NCBI GenBank assembly: GCA_963805255.1
Contig: CAWDTK010000013.1
Span: 186,001-250,000 of the forward strand
DNA length: 64,000 nt
Origin: Bog-532 sp963805255
Lineage (GTDB): Bacteria; Actinomycetota; Actinomycetes; Streptosporangiales; Streptosporangiaceae
Direction of reading: 5' to 3'
Shown here: positions 1-8,646 of the stretch, one piece after another
Position numbering within the stretch: the first letter of the stretch is position 1
How the letters are laid out: every line of letters begins with the position of its first letter
Translations under genes and position numbers: made by a program
Notes under the pieces: generated by a model
Database searches by the model: none
What the model was told of the DNA's origin: nothing
What the model saw: the letters and a program-made list of their open reading frames with translations, nothing else

Positions 1-28
1 GGGGCACCTGACCGGGCCGGCGTGCCCC
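1..28. terminator. Possible hairpin terminator at window edge
   Basis: A 7-bp inverted repeat (GGGGCAC at 1-7, GTGCCCC at 22-28) lies at the left edge. It could terminate a gene lying outside the window. There is no T-run, as is common in G+C-rich actinomycetes. The call rests on the inverted repeat alone. Confidence 0.3.
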
Positions 29-95
29 GGGAAGCGCAGCGGCATCTTTGGTGTTGCTACTCCTCAGACGGGCAGGTGACGGAAGGAGATAGCAG

Positions 96-353
96 GTGTC
101 GGCTCCGCTGACCATGTACACGACCCAGTGGTGCGCCTTCTGCAGGCGTCTCAAGAGCCAGCTGGCCAGGGACGGAATCACCATGACCGAGGTTGACATC
201 GAGCGCGACCCGGCCGCGGCCGGGTATGTGATGAGCGTCAACGGGGGCAATCAGACCGTGCCAACTGTCGTGTTCCCCGACGGGAGCGTGCTGGTCAACC
301 CCTCGGCCGCGCAGGTGAAGAAGCGGATGGCAGAGGCCGCTACGAGCGGATGA
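96..353 (+). CDS. mrx1: Mycoredoxin (glutaredoxin-like, mycothiol-dependent)
   Basis: This 85-residue glutaredoxin-fold protein has the active site WCAFC (CxxC) near residues 12-16, the cis-proline TVP motif near residue 56 and the SVNGGN segment typical of actinobacterial mycoredoxin-1. The family reduces mycothiol-protein mixed disulfides in the cytoplasm, using mycothiol and mycothione reductase. The GTG start at 96 is preceded by a good ribosome-binding site (GGAAGGAG at 81-88) and the length matches the family. It ends four bases after the open frame of the following ANTAR gene begins, but that gene's likely start lies further downstream. Mycothiol use fits an actinomycete host. The family call is firm; the substrate range is unknown. 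Confidence 0.92.
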   Translation: MSAPLTMYTTQWCAFCRRLKSQLARDGITMTEVDIERDPAAAGYVMSVNGGNQTVPTVVFPDGSVLVNPSAAQVKKRMAEAATSG

Positions 354-481
354 GCTCTCAGGTCTTACGCACACCGGTATTTGCCATCGCCAAATGGGGC
401 GTCGTAACTCAATTACCCCGGATTGGCCTGGCGCGCGAAAGCGCCGGCCGTGATGAGAGGGGTCAGGAAAGGCAGCGGCAG

Positions 482-1171
482 ATGAGCGGGACAACGGTAT
501 CGGGCGAGACGGTAGTCCGCAGATCCGGGCGGGGGTGGGTCGTCGGCGACGAGGAGGCCTCCGACCTGACGAGTGCGATGGTGCTCGCGGACCTGCTGGC
601 CGCTGACCTCGTGCCCTCCGGCTCTGCGCCCGCTGGCTCTGCGCGCGCTGGCCCTGCGTCCGCTGGCTCTGGGCCCGCTGGCTCTGCGCCCGCTGGCTGT
701 GCGCCCGCTGGCTCTGCGCCCGCTGGCTCTGCGCCCGCTGGCTCTGCGCCCGCGGAGAGCGAGACGGCGGAAACCGGGACCGCGGGGGCCAGCGCATCAC
801 CGGCGCCGAAGGCTGCCCCGCGGCACGCTCGCCCCATGAACGAGGCCACCGAGGCCGATGAGGCGGATGAGGCCGATGAGGCGGCGCGACTGGCCGTGAC
901 GGTCGCTCAGCTTGAGCACGCGCTGACCGCCCGGGTCCGGGTCGAGCAGGCCATCGGGGTCCTCGCCGAGCGCCACCGGCTGCGCACCCGCGATGCGTTC
1001 GACCTGCTCAGGAACGCGGCCAGGACCCGCGGCAGGCGCGTCATCGACATCGCCGAAGACGTCGTGGGCAGCGCCTCGAACGCGCTGCTGCGGCTTCCCG
1101 AGGAGCTGGAGCGCAAGCCGGAGCCGCGGGCCCGGATCCGGTCCTCGCGCCGGTCCCGTCCGGCCGGCTGA
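482..1171 (+). CDS. ANTAR-domain protein with Ala/Pro/Gly/Ser repeat linker
   Basis: The 229-residue product ends in an ANTAR RNA-binding domain (about residues 138-215). It includes the family-typical segment VRVEQAIGVLAERHRLRTRD, the helical DAFDLLRNAAR and a conserved basic patch. ANTAR domains usually bind paired hairpins and antiterminate transcription. No GAF, PAS or receiver domain is fused here; instead the N-terminus leads into a low-complexity linker made by an eight-copy 15-bp tandem repeat (631-750). I chose the ATG at 482, preceded by AGGAAAGG about 9 bases upstream. The frame is open back to 350, but that stretch has poor codon bias. The target RNA and input signal are unknown. 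Confidence 0.75.
   Translation: MSGTTVSGETVVRRSGRGWVVGDEEASDLTSAMVLADLLAADLVPSGSAPAGSARAGPASAGSGPAGSAPAGCAPAGSAPAGSAPAGSAPAESETAETGTAGASASPAPKAAPRHARPMNEATEADEADEADEAARLAVTVAQLEHALTARVRVEQAIGVLAERHRLRTRDAFDLLRNAARTRGRRVIDIAEDVVGSASNALLRLPEELERKPEPRARIRSSRRSRPAG
631..750 (+). repeat. 15-bp tandem repeat inside the ANTAR gene
   Basis: Eight consecutive copies of a 15-base unit close to CGCTGGCTCTGCGCC occur, with a degenerate partial copy just upstream. Fifteen is a multiple of three, so copy-number change keeps frame and lengthens an AGSAP-type linker. Confidence 0.9.
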
Positions 1172-1178
1172 CCCCGGC

Positions 1179-2423
1179 TCAGGGTGACGCGGACGCGTTC
1201 GGCAGGACGACGCCGGAACGGGCCCACGGCCGGGTGAACCCCACCACCTGGGAGAGGCCCCCCGCGGAGGACGCGGTGCCGTAGGTGGAGATCCGGATCG
1301 GGAATCCGGTCGCGTAAGCCTCGATCATCTTCCCGCCCCCGATGACCAGCCCCACGTGACCGGGACTGGTGGGGGTGCCGTCCGAACCGGCGAAGAACAC
1401 CAGGTCACCCGGCTCTGCCTGGCTGGCCTGAATCTGCGGCCCCCACGCCCACTGGGCCTCCGACGTGCGGGGGATGTTTACCCCCGCCGCCTGATAGGCC
1501 ATCATGACCAGCCCGGAACAGTCGAAGGCGTCCGGCCCGGTGCCGCCCCACAGGTACGGCTTTCCGATCTGCTGCTGGGCGTAGGCGATCGCGGCAGCCA
1601 CAGTCTGGTTCGGCACCGTGGAGGACCCGCCGATCACGGTGCCGGCCAGCTGCACGCACGCCGCCGTGCTGGCGGCCGGGCTGCCCGCCGACGGGGCGAT
1701 CGAGTAGCCGCCGCTGGCGTAGGTGCTGGCGTAGTTCTCGACCGCCTGCACGTAGGAATCGAGATGGTTGTAGGCGAAGACCGCCGCCGAGGCGTTGCTG
1801 AGCACGCCGTGGGCGAGCAGGTACTTCGCGGCTCCCGCGATCGCGTCGGCGGGATCGTAGACGCTCGCCGTCCCGTCGCCGTCTTCGTCGGTGGCCACCC
1901 CGTTCACGGACTGGCTGGCCGGATGCACGGGCGCGCCGCCCCAGGCGTTGCCGGCCGCGCCGCCGATGCCGATCTGCATGGGGCCCGCCGCGCCGAACGC
2001 GTTGGATCCGCTGTGCACACCCGGCAGGGACGACTGGCCGTTGTCGCTTTCCGCCGTGCCGATCCCGGCCAGGAGGACCCAGGGAACGCCGTACTGCTGA
2101 CCCACCTTCTGGTACCAGCTGAGGTAGTCGGACGGGATCGAATTCTTCGCCTGCCCGCTGACCTTGGACTGCAGCGCGCTCTTGGCCTGCTGGGCCGAGC
2201 CCGAGCAGCCGAAGCCGCCGGTGCCCGCGGAGAACAGCAGGCTGGAGCCGCCCACGATCATCGGGACGGTCAGGGCGCCGATCAGGAGCAGGGCCGCCGC
2301 GCCGATGATGCCGATCACGACGATCTGGCTGGCGCCGCCGTCCTGGGCGGCCCGTGCGTCCGTCCCGCCGTACGCCGCCGTCCCGGGTCGTCCCCCTGTC
2401 CCCCGGCCCGGCGGGCCGGTCAC
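1179..2423 (-). CDS. Bifunctional wall hydrolase: lysozyme-like plus NlpC/P60 (T4SS-associated)
   Basis: This 414-residue protein has one N-terminal transmembrane anchor (about residues 33-60). A transglycosylase-like domain follows, with glutamate near residue 123 in GTAESDNGQ and a GPMQIG motif, and then a C-terminal NlpC/P60 domain (about 285-400). The P60 catalytic cysteine is in DAFDCSGLV (about residue 302) and the histidine in SPGHVGLV (about 356). Such two-domain hydrolases open peptidoglycan for Gram-positive type IV secretion (TcpG/TcpI and VirB1-like proteins). It is the last gene of the minus-strand cluster and its ATG overlaps the upstream gene's stop by four bases (ATGA), implying translational coupling. 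The enzyme class is sure; its role in secretion is inferred from context. Confidence 0.85.
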   Translation of the reverse strand: MTGPPGRGTGGRPGTAAYGGTDARAAQDGGASQIVVIGIIGAAALLLIGALTVPMIVGGSSLLFSAGTGGFGCSGSAQQAKSALQSKVSGQAKNSIPSDYLSWYQKVGQQYGVPWVLLAGIGTAESDNGQSSLPGVHSGSNAFGAAGPMQIGIGGAAGNAWGGAPVHPASQSVNGVATDEDGDGTASVYDPADAIAGAAKYLLAHGVLSNASAAVFAYNHLDSYVQAVENYASTYASGGYSIAPSAGSPAASTAACVQLAGTVIGGSSTVPNQTVAAAIAYAQQQIGKPYLWGGTGPDAFDCSGLVMMAYQAAGVNIPRTSEAQWAWGPQIQASQAEPGDLVFFAGSDGTPTSPGHVGLVIGGGKMIEAYATGFPIRISTYGTASSAGGLSQVVGFTRPWARSGVVLPNASASP

Positions 2424-3046
2424 GTATTGCCTGCCGAGGCCGGCTCGATGTCATAGACCTGCCACGAGCCGCCCTGGCCGCTGACCGTGACCGCGTACTG
2501 CGTGCTGCTGGTTTGGCTGCCCTGTGTCCCGGTGAGCTTCTGGGTCGCGGTGACGACGAATGTGATGCTGGACGGGCCGAAGGTACGGATCGAGTCGATC
2601 GTGGCGCTGCCGGACGAGACCTGCTTCTGGCTGGTCCGGGTCTGGGCCACGCCCAGGGTCGAAAAGCCGTTCTTCAGCGTCTGGCTGAACTGGCTGGTGA
2701 TCAGGCCGTTCATCTGGGCCACGTAACTGGCGGCGCTTTCGGTGTAGGTGAAGGTGTCGTAGTCGGTGGCGACCTGCGTGGTCACCGCGGAGGCCCGGGC
2801 GAGCTCCGGCTCGGTGAATGGCAGCCACTGGTAGATGTTGACGCTGGAGCTGCCCGCAGAGCCGGTGGGCGCGGGCGCGGCGGATGGTGAGCCGCCCGCC
2901 TGCGCGGGCGAGGACGGCGGGGCGGGCGACCGGGCCGGCGCCGGCTGCTTGCTGCCGCCCGGGGCGATCAGGTAGATCCCGAGCCCGGCCAGGAACACGA
3001 CGACGACCGCGAAAAGCGCCTTCTGCTGGCCCCCGGACAGGTCCAT
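2420..3046 (-). CDS. Membrane-anchored NTF2-like (VirB8/TcpC-C-like) protein
   Basis: The product has 208 residues: a short cytoplasmic tail, one transmembrane helix (about 9-30), a Pro/Ala/Ser-rich spacer to about residue 70, and a C-terminal domain with alternating strands and helices. That domain ends in a GGSWQVYDIE-type strand, the pattern of VirB8/TcpC NTF2-like periplasmic domains. It resembles the C-terminal half of the TcpC-like protein at the head of this cluster. It is probably a structural part of the secretion channel outside the membrane. The stop overlaps the next start by four bases. No family motif gives certainty, so the call relies on topology, fold impression and position. 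Confidence 0.7.
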   Translation of the reverse strand: MDLSGGQQKALFAVVVVFLAGLGIYLIAPGGSKQPAPARSPAPPSSPAQAGGSPSAAPAPTGSAGSSSVNIYQWLPFTEPELARASAVTTQVATDYDTFTYTESAASYVAQMNGLITSQFSQTLKNGFSTLGVAQTRTSQKQVSSGSATIDSIRTFGPSSITFVVTATQKLTGTQGSQTSSTQYAVTVSGQGGSWQVYDIEPASAGNT

Positions 3047-3055
3047 CGCGCCGCG

Positions 3056-6007
3056 CTACTTCCTGCGCCTAACCGGACGGAGCCAGAAGGGCATCGGCGC
3101 TTCCGGCGGTTCCGCTCCGCCCGCGTCGCGCCCGTTCCCGGGGCGCGCCGGGGCCGCCCACCCCGTCGAGCCCGCCGAACCTCGCTGGCCTCCCGGGTCA
3201 CGGTCGCCGCCGGACCGTCCCCGCGGCGGGTTTCCCCGGCCGCCGCTGCGGCTGGGGGCCGGCGGCCGGGAGCCGCCGTCCGCCGGTGCGCTCCCGGAAG
3301 GTTCCGGTGAGCGCGTACGTCCCGCCCATCCGCCGGAGGGCCGGATCGGGCCGGGCTGCCAGCGTGGCCGCGCCGCCGCACCGGACCAGAGCCCCCCGGA
3401 CGGGCCGTTGCCGGCGCGCCCGCCATTCCCGCCGGAACCACTCCCGCTGCCGGAACCGAACCCGCGGCCGGAGCCGCTCCCGCCGCCGGAACCGTTGCGG
3501 CCGCCGGAACCGTTGCGGCCGCGGCTGGGCGCCGGGCGGCCGCCGAAGGCGGGCGGGGGCGCGGGTGACGGCGCCGGGCCGGGCGAACCGGCCGGGCTCC
3601 GGGCCGGGCGCCCGCCCGCGGACCGGCCCGCGGACGGCCACCACGATCCACCCGAATGCGACGCCGTGGGCCTGCTTCCGCCTCTGGACGGGGCCGCGGA
3701 CGACGGACGGCCTGCCGACGCCGCGGCCTGCTGGACGCCGGGCCCGCCGGACCGGCCCGCTGAGGCCGCGGCCTGGCCGGGCGCGGTCGTGACGCGCACC
3801 GCCGAACCCGGCCGGGGCGGCGCCTCACCGCTGCGCACCGCCGCACCCGCCTGGGCGCTGGTGCGGGCCCAGCCGGACGACGGGCTCCCGGCATGTTCGC
3901 GGTCACCGGTCCGGGGCGGCAATTGCAGCGGCGGCGCCAAGCGCCGGTCACCCTCGTCGCCGTCCGGCCAGCGCCGGGCGCGGTCGGCCGCCGCGGGCCG
4001 CGCCCCGCCCGGGCCGGCCTGAGCGGCCTGCTCGGCGTCACCTGGCTGGCCGTCGGCCGGTGGCCGCAGCCGGGCCGCGTCCTCGTCGGTCGCGCCGGGC
4101 GCGCCGCCGGCCGCCTGGGCGGCGGCCACCTTGCTGGCCGCGGCGCCCGCGCTGGCGGCGCCGACCCCGCCGACGATGCCCGCCGCGAGCGCGGCCGCCT
4201 CACCGGGATTGCGCCGGGCCCACCGGCCGACCCGGTAGGCCGCGACCCCGGGGACGGTGACCGTCGCGGCGTCCCGCGTGACGCGCCGGAAGGTGGTGCT
4301 GGCCTGCCGCAGGCTGACGTCGGCGCGGTCCTGCGAGCCGATGACGCCGTAGCCCACGGCGGAGAACAGGTGCTGGAACGGCTTGCGGTAGATGAAGACC
4401 GCGACGGTCACCAGCGCGATCATGAGGATCTTCAGCGCCCAGGGCAGCACCGCGTCGCTGGTGCCCATGATAAGCGAGTAGGCGTAGAGCAGGACGCTCA
4501 GGGCCAGCGCGACCGCCACCTGTTTCATCAGCACGCCCACCAGCATCTCGAACCAGCGGATCGCGATGATCCGGCCGAAGCCCGGATGCGTGCCGATGAT
4601 CAGGAAGAACGGGCCTGCGATGAGCAGCAGCAGGAAACCGAGCTTCAAGATGATCAAGGTGAGTGCGATCAGCAGGATGAGCAGCCCGGCCACCAGCGCC
4701 GCGAACAGCGCGGCGAACCCGATCTCCAGCCGCGTCGTCCACTGATTGCCCTGGAAGAGGGGGTAGACCGCGGGGTTGTTCTGCTGCAGGGCGGTCGCGA
4801 TGCCGTTGTAGGTCGCCTGCTTGGCCTGGATGAGATCGGACGACGGATGCTCGTTGGTCGCGATGGCCTGGGCCCACAGCAATTGCCGGCCGTAGGTGTT
4901 CACCACCGTCTGCGGCGCCCTGGCCGAGGTGGCGTACTGGGTCGTGCCCAGTTCGCCGTCCAGCCACGGCTTGCAGACCAGGACCGACCACAGTTCGTTG
5001 GCGTTGCTGTCGACCAGCCCGTTGCTGGAGGTGAAGCCGAAGTTGCCGGAGGCCGCCTGCGGGTCACCGCCCTGGACGGGCACGCAGTTGCCGCCGCCGG
5101 GGTTGGGCAGCTTCGCGAAGGCGACGTTCAGGACCTGGGTGACGCCATTGGACACGGTCGTGCCCACGCCGGTGAAGTCGGCGGGCCGGCCGATCAGCCA
5201 GATCGCCGCGGCGCACGCCACCACCATCCAGAGCGTGCCCTCGATGGCGCGGGTCGCGCGCTTGCGGACCAGGCCGTTCCAGGCCAGCCAGATCGCGCCG
5301 AGGATGATGACCGGGGCCAGGTACGGGAAGTAGATCGCGTTGCCCAGCGCGCTGATCAGCCGGTCCACCACGCTCTGCAGCCAGTTCAGGATGCCGTTGC
5401 CGGCCGCGGACTGGTACACGGTGATGGTGACGCGGTCGATCGATTTCGCCGCGTCGAAGACCATGCCGGCCACGTTGTTGCCGATCAGCGACGTCATGTC
5501 GGAACACTGCAGGCCGTGGGCGGCCCAGAACTGCCCGGCCACCCCGTAACTGTCGTAGAGGGTCTGTCCCGCCGCGACCCCGGCCGGGGGCTGGATCAGC
5601 GAGTCGATCCCGCCGTTGGCGGGCTCCGGCTGCGGGATCGACGGCTGGCAGATGTTGTTCAGGTTGCCGATGATGCCGCTCGACCCGGCCGCGCACAGTC
5701 CCAGCAGGCCGCCGATGTCGCCGATGCCCGGCACCGAGCAGACGCCACCCGCGGGCGCACGGGGGGTTTCAGCCGTGTGCGCCGCGGTGAGGACCGCCTG
5801 GGTGCCCGGGCCCGCGGTGGCGGACGGGGCCACAGGGCCGGCGCTGGCCGGCACGACAGCGGCGGAGACCACGTACCCGGCCGCGCCGGGCGTGCTGGGC
5901 CCGCCGGGGGCCGACGCGTATGCGGCCGCGGCTGAGATGGGGACGGCCAGGATCGCGCCGACGGCAATCAGCAGCCGGGCCGCCCAGCGCAACGGGAATC
6001 TGGCCAT
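3056..6007 (-). CDS. Large polytopic membrane protein, TrbL/VirB6-like, with disordered tail
   Basis: The 983-residue protein starts with a cleavable-looking signal peptide (about 1-32). A predicted extracellular region follows, then clusters of hydrophobic helices at about residues 230-290 and 430-560, including a long run rich in L, I and A. From about residue 640 to the end it is low-complexity Gly/Ser/Arg/Pro and probably disordered. This architecture and position match the VirB6/TrbL/TcpH class of inner-membrane channel proteins. I chose the ATG at 6007 because AGGAG lies eight bases upstream. A TTG at 6043 overlapping the upstream stop is an alternative that adds 12 residues. No enzymatic motif is present. 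Confidence 0.72.
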   Translation of the reverse strand: MARFPLRWAARLLIAVGAILAVPISAAAAYASAPGGPSTPGAAGYVVSAAVVPASAGPVAPSATAGPGTQAVLTAAHTAETPRAPAGGVCSVPGIGDIGGLLGLCAAGSSGIIGNLNNICQPSIPQPEPANGGIDSLIQPPAGVAAGQTLYDSYGVAGQFWAAHGLQCSDMTSLIGNNVAGMVFDAAKSIDRVTITVYQSAAGNGILNWLQSVVDRLISALGNAIYFPYLAPVIILGAIWLAWNGLVRKRATRAIEGTLWMVVACAAAIWLIGRPADFTGVGTTVSNGVTQVLNVAFAKLPNPGGGNCVPVQGGDPQAASGNFGFTSSNGLVDSNANELWSVLVCKPWLDGELGTTQYATSARAPQTVVNTYGRQLLWAQAIATNEHPSSDLIQAKQATYNGIATALQQNNPAVYPLFQGNQWTTRLEIGFAALFAALVAGLLILLIALTLIILKLGFLLLLIAGPFFLIIGTHPGFGRIIAIRWFEMLVGVLMKQVAVALALSVLLYAYSLIMGTSDAVLPWALKILMIALVTVAVFIYRKPFQHLFSAVGYGVIGSQDRADVSLRQASTTFRRVTRDAATVTVPGVAAYRVGRWARRNPGEAAALAAGIVGGVGAASAGAAASKVAAAQAAGGAPGATDEDAARLRPPADGQPGDAEQAAQAGPGGARPAAADRARRWPDGDEGDRRLAPPLQLPPRTGDREHAGSPSSGWARTSAQAGAAVRSGEAPPRPGSAVRVTTAPGQAAASAGRSGGPGVQQAAASAGRPSSAAPSRGGSRPTASHSGGSWWPSAGRSAGGRPARSPAGSPGPAPSPAPPPAFGGRPAPSRGRNGSGGRNGSGGGSGSGRGFGSGSGSGSGGNGGRAGNGPSGGLWSGAAARPRWQPGPIRPSGGWAGRTRSPEPSGSAPADGGSRPPAPSRSGGRGNPPRGRSGGDRDPGGQRGSAGSTGWAAPARPGNGRDAGGAEPPEAPMPFWLRPVRRRK

Positions 6008-6039
6008 CTGGGGAGCTCCTGTTGAGCTTCGTCGGGTGG

Positions 6040-8646
6040 TCAATTACTCGCCTCGCCTGCGGTCTCCCGGGCCGGGCGGCCGTCGTCATCGCCATCGTCA
6101 TCGCCGCGCCCCGCACCCGGCGGTGCGGCCGGCTCGCCGCCGTCCGCACCGTGCACGCTGTCCACACTGTCCGTGCCATCGGCACCGGGCGCGCCGGACC
6201 CCGTGTCGCGCGGGTGCGAGGCTTCGTCCGGCCGGGACCGGGTCGGGTTCGTGTCCAGCCAGCGTTCCAGCTCGTCGGAGGCGAGGTCGATGCCGATCCG
6301 GCCCGCACGCCCGTCCAGGTCACGGAAGATCGATTCGCCGTTGCCGAGACCGCGCAGGACCGCCTTGTGCTCATCGGAGGCTTCGACGCCGAGCAGCGAC
6401 ATTACGCTCTGCACCTCGGTCCGTTCCGACGAACGGAACGCGAAGACGCTGGAGATACAGTTCGTCACCTGCTCGTTCAGCAGGTCCCTGGCGTTCTGCG
6501 AAACCAGGATCAGCGCGGTGTTCCTCGACCGGCCCATCCGGGAAACCTCCGGCACGAGCTTCGCGCCCTCGGGCGTCGCGGTGATCGCCCACGCCTCGTC
6601 GAGGAAGATCGCCTTCGGCATCCGCCGGTCCATCCCGTTCAGCAGCCGGCGGGCGAACTGCGACACGAGGTAGAGCAGCGCCACCGACAGCCGCTGCTCA
6701 TAGGAGTAGTCGTCCCGGCCGATCGCGGTGTCCGGCAGGGTAAGGCCGCCGAGCGTGAACACCGTGGTCCAGCCCTCCGCGTCGACCTGCTGCCCGCCCG
6801 ACGGGGCGAAGCACAGCCGGGCCAGGCGCATCTCGGAGATGGACCGCATGACGGCGCCGAGGTTCTTCGACGCCGGGTCGCCGGCCTGCTCCAGGTGCCG
6901 GACCACCTTCCCCAGGCTCGGCCGCGGACCGGCGGCCACCGCCCCGACGGCCTGGATCATCGCGCTCTCGCGTTCCTCGCTCATCCTCGGCAGCAGCAGC
7001 CGCAGCGTCTCGGTGGCCATCGTCCGCTTCGTGGCCAGGTCGTCTCCGAAGGAGAAGGGGTCGAGCAGCCCGGGCGCCGCCGACCCCAGCGAGAGCACCC
7101 GTGCCCGGCGGCCGCGTGACTGCAGCAGCCGGACCAGGGACGTCGCGTCGCCCTTGGGGTCGATCACGGCGACCGTCGCCCCGCGCAGCGCGAGCTGGTA
7201 GATGAGCAGCAGGGCGAGCGTCGTCTTCCCGCCGCCCGGCTCCCCGGTGATCGCGATGGCGGTCGGCCGGTTGCGCGTGGCGGCGATCAGCGGGTCGAAG
7301 TGCACGATCGCCCGCGCCCGGCCGAGCGTCTCGCCGATGTACGGGCCGATCCAGCCGGCACCGTCGGCGATCCGGTCGCCCAGGTCCACGGTGGCGGTCG
7401 GCATGCCGCCCGCGATCGTGTACAGCGGCTGCCGCTGCAGGTAGGAGCTGAGCCGGACGCGGTCGCCGGGCAGCGACTCGCACAGCAGCGAGAACTGGTC
7501 CCCGGTCGAGTTGACGATGTCGATCCCGATGTCGCGATAATGCTCGATGACCGCCTCGACCCGCCGGATGACGAGGCTCCGGGTGGGGGCGGTGACGATC
7601 AGGCGGTGCCACCCGTACACGAACGGCAGGCGTTCCTTGGTGATGCCGTGCTCCAGCATGCGCGCCGCCGCGATCTGCTCCGCGAGCGCGATCGGCGCCT
7701 CCACGCCGGCCTCCCTGATGTGCGCGTCCATGTCACGCGCGTGGGCCAGGCGGCGGCTGACGTCCTTGCTCGCCTTCGCGGGCGGTATCAGCCGCATCCG
7801 CGAGCTGACCTCAACCGGGAACGGCAGCGAGTCCGCGTAGTGCAGCCACGGCTCCCCGTCCGGGAAGGCCATCACGTCGGGGAAACGTGAGAAGGACAGG
7901 AACGCGGCGAAGGAGTCGCCGGTGGCGTGCTCGAGCCGGAGCAGCGTGCGGCCGTTGTGCACCTGGCCCTCGAACAGCCCCTCGATCTCTCCCGCGCCCC
8001 AGGTCCGCCGCTTGGTGGCCGAGGGGGGCGGATCGCCGAGCGAGCCCATCAGCGCGTGCCGCAACAGCCAGGCCAGCTCGTCGGAGGTGGCATGCCGGGC
8101 GGCGAGCGCGCTGGCGGCCAGCGCCCGGCCGACCCGTTCGGCCTGATCGGTCCACTTGCCGGTCTCCGTCGATCCGACCGCGTCGTCCTCGATGCCCAGC
8201 CGGCGCTCCCCGCCCTGGTAGAGGGAGATGAACTGGGAAAGCACCCCGCCGGACAGCTGCGCGCGCATGCCGCGCTGCCCCAGCCGGACCCCCAGGTAGA
8301 TCTCCTTGCTCCAGAAGTCCTTCGTCCACACGTGCTGGTAGGACTCATCGAGGTACTCGCGCCAGCCGGAGCCCCCGTCGGAGGTGGCGTCGAGGCCGGT
8401 GGCCCAGTCCGCCGCCGGGTAGGAGCGGTGCGCGATCCGCAGGTGCACCTCGGCGTCCGGCATCCTGATGGCGGCCAGCGCGACCGTGATGTTGGTGGCC
8501 AGCGCTTCCCGTTCCTCGGGGGTGGTGAACTCATACGAAATCGACGGCAGCCGGAAGTACGCCCACGCGTGCGTGTCGGTCAGCAGGATCCGGTCGTCGA
8601 AATACCGGATGTCGAGCCGGCTGCTGCCCTTCGTCCGGCTGGTCAA
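6040..8646 (-). CDS. VirB4/TcpF-like secretion ATPase
   Basis: This 868-residue ATPase has an N-terminal VirB4-type region (about 1-440) and a C-terminal motor domain. Walker A is GEPGGGKTT near residues 465-473, and Walker B is KAIFLDEAW near 680, followed by a sensor-like SQN segment. VirB4 ATPases energise assembly and transport in all type IV secretion systems. The probable start is TTG at 8646, overlapping the upstream TGA by four bases (TTGA), with GGAAGG about ten bases before it. The frame remains open further upstream, but that part is antisense-like sequence within the upstream gene. It is the most diagnostic gene of the cluster. No relaxase or VirD4-type coupling ATPase is present nearby. 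Confidence 0.88.
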   Translation of the reverse strand: MTSRTKGSSRLDIRYFDDRILLTDTHAWAYFRLPSISYEFTTPEEREALATNITVALAAIRMPDAEVHLRIAHRSYPAADWATGLDATSDGGSGWREYLDESYQHVWTKDFWSKEIYLGVRLGQRGMRAQLSGGVLSQFISLYQGGERRLGIEDDAVGSTETGKWTDQAERVGRALAASALAARHATSDELAWLLRHALMGSLGDPPPSATKRRTWGAGEIEGLFEGQVHNGRTLLRLEHATGDSFAAFLSFSRFPDVMAFPDGEPWLHYADSLPFPVEVSSRMRLIPPAKASKDVSRRLAHARDMDAHIREAGVEAPIALAEQIAAARMLEHGITKERLPFVYGWHRLIVTAPTRSLVIRRVEAVIEHYRDIGIDIVNSTGDQFSLLCESLPGDRVRLSSYLQRQPLYTIAGGMPTATVDLGDRIADGAGWIGPYIGETLGRARAIVHFDPLIAATRNRPTAIAITGEPGGGKTTLALLLIYQLALRGATVAVIDPKGDATSLVRLLQSRGRRARVLSLGSAAPGLLDPFSFGDDLATKRTMATETLRLLLPRMSEERESAMIQAVGAVAAGPRPSLGKVVRHLEQAGDPASKNLGAVMRSISEMRLARLCFAPSGGQQVDAEGWTTVFTLGGLTLPDTAIGRDDYSYEQRLSVALLYLVSQFARRLLNGMDRRMPKAIFLDEAWAITATPEGAKLVPEVSRMGRSRNTALILVSQNARDLLNEQVTNCISSVFAFRSSERTEVQSVMSLLGVEASDEHKAVLRGLGNGESIFRDLDGRAGRIGIDLASDELERWLDTNPTRSRPDEASHPRDTGSGAPGADGTDSVDSVHGADGGEPAAPPGAGRGDDDGDDDGRPARETAGEASN

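Noticed and set aside
3893..5935. Long plus-strand open frame opposite the VirB6/TrbL-like gene
   Set aside because: It is antisense to a membrane protein with clear helices and signal peptide; its composition (Asp/Gly/His/Arg-rich) is that of a G+C-driven shadow frame.
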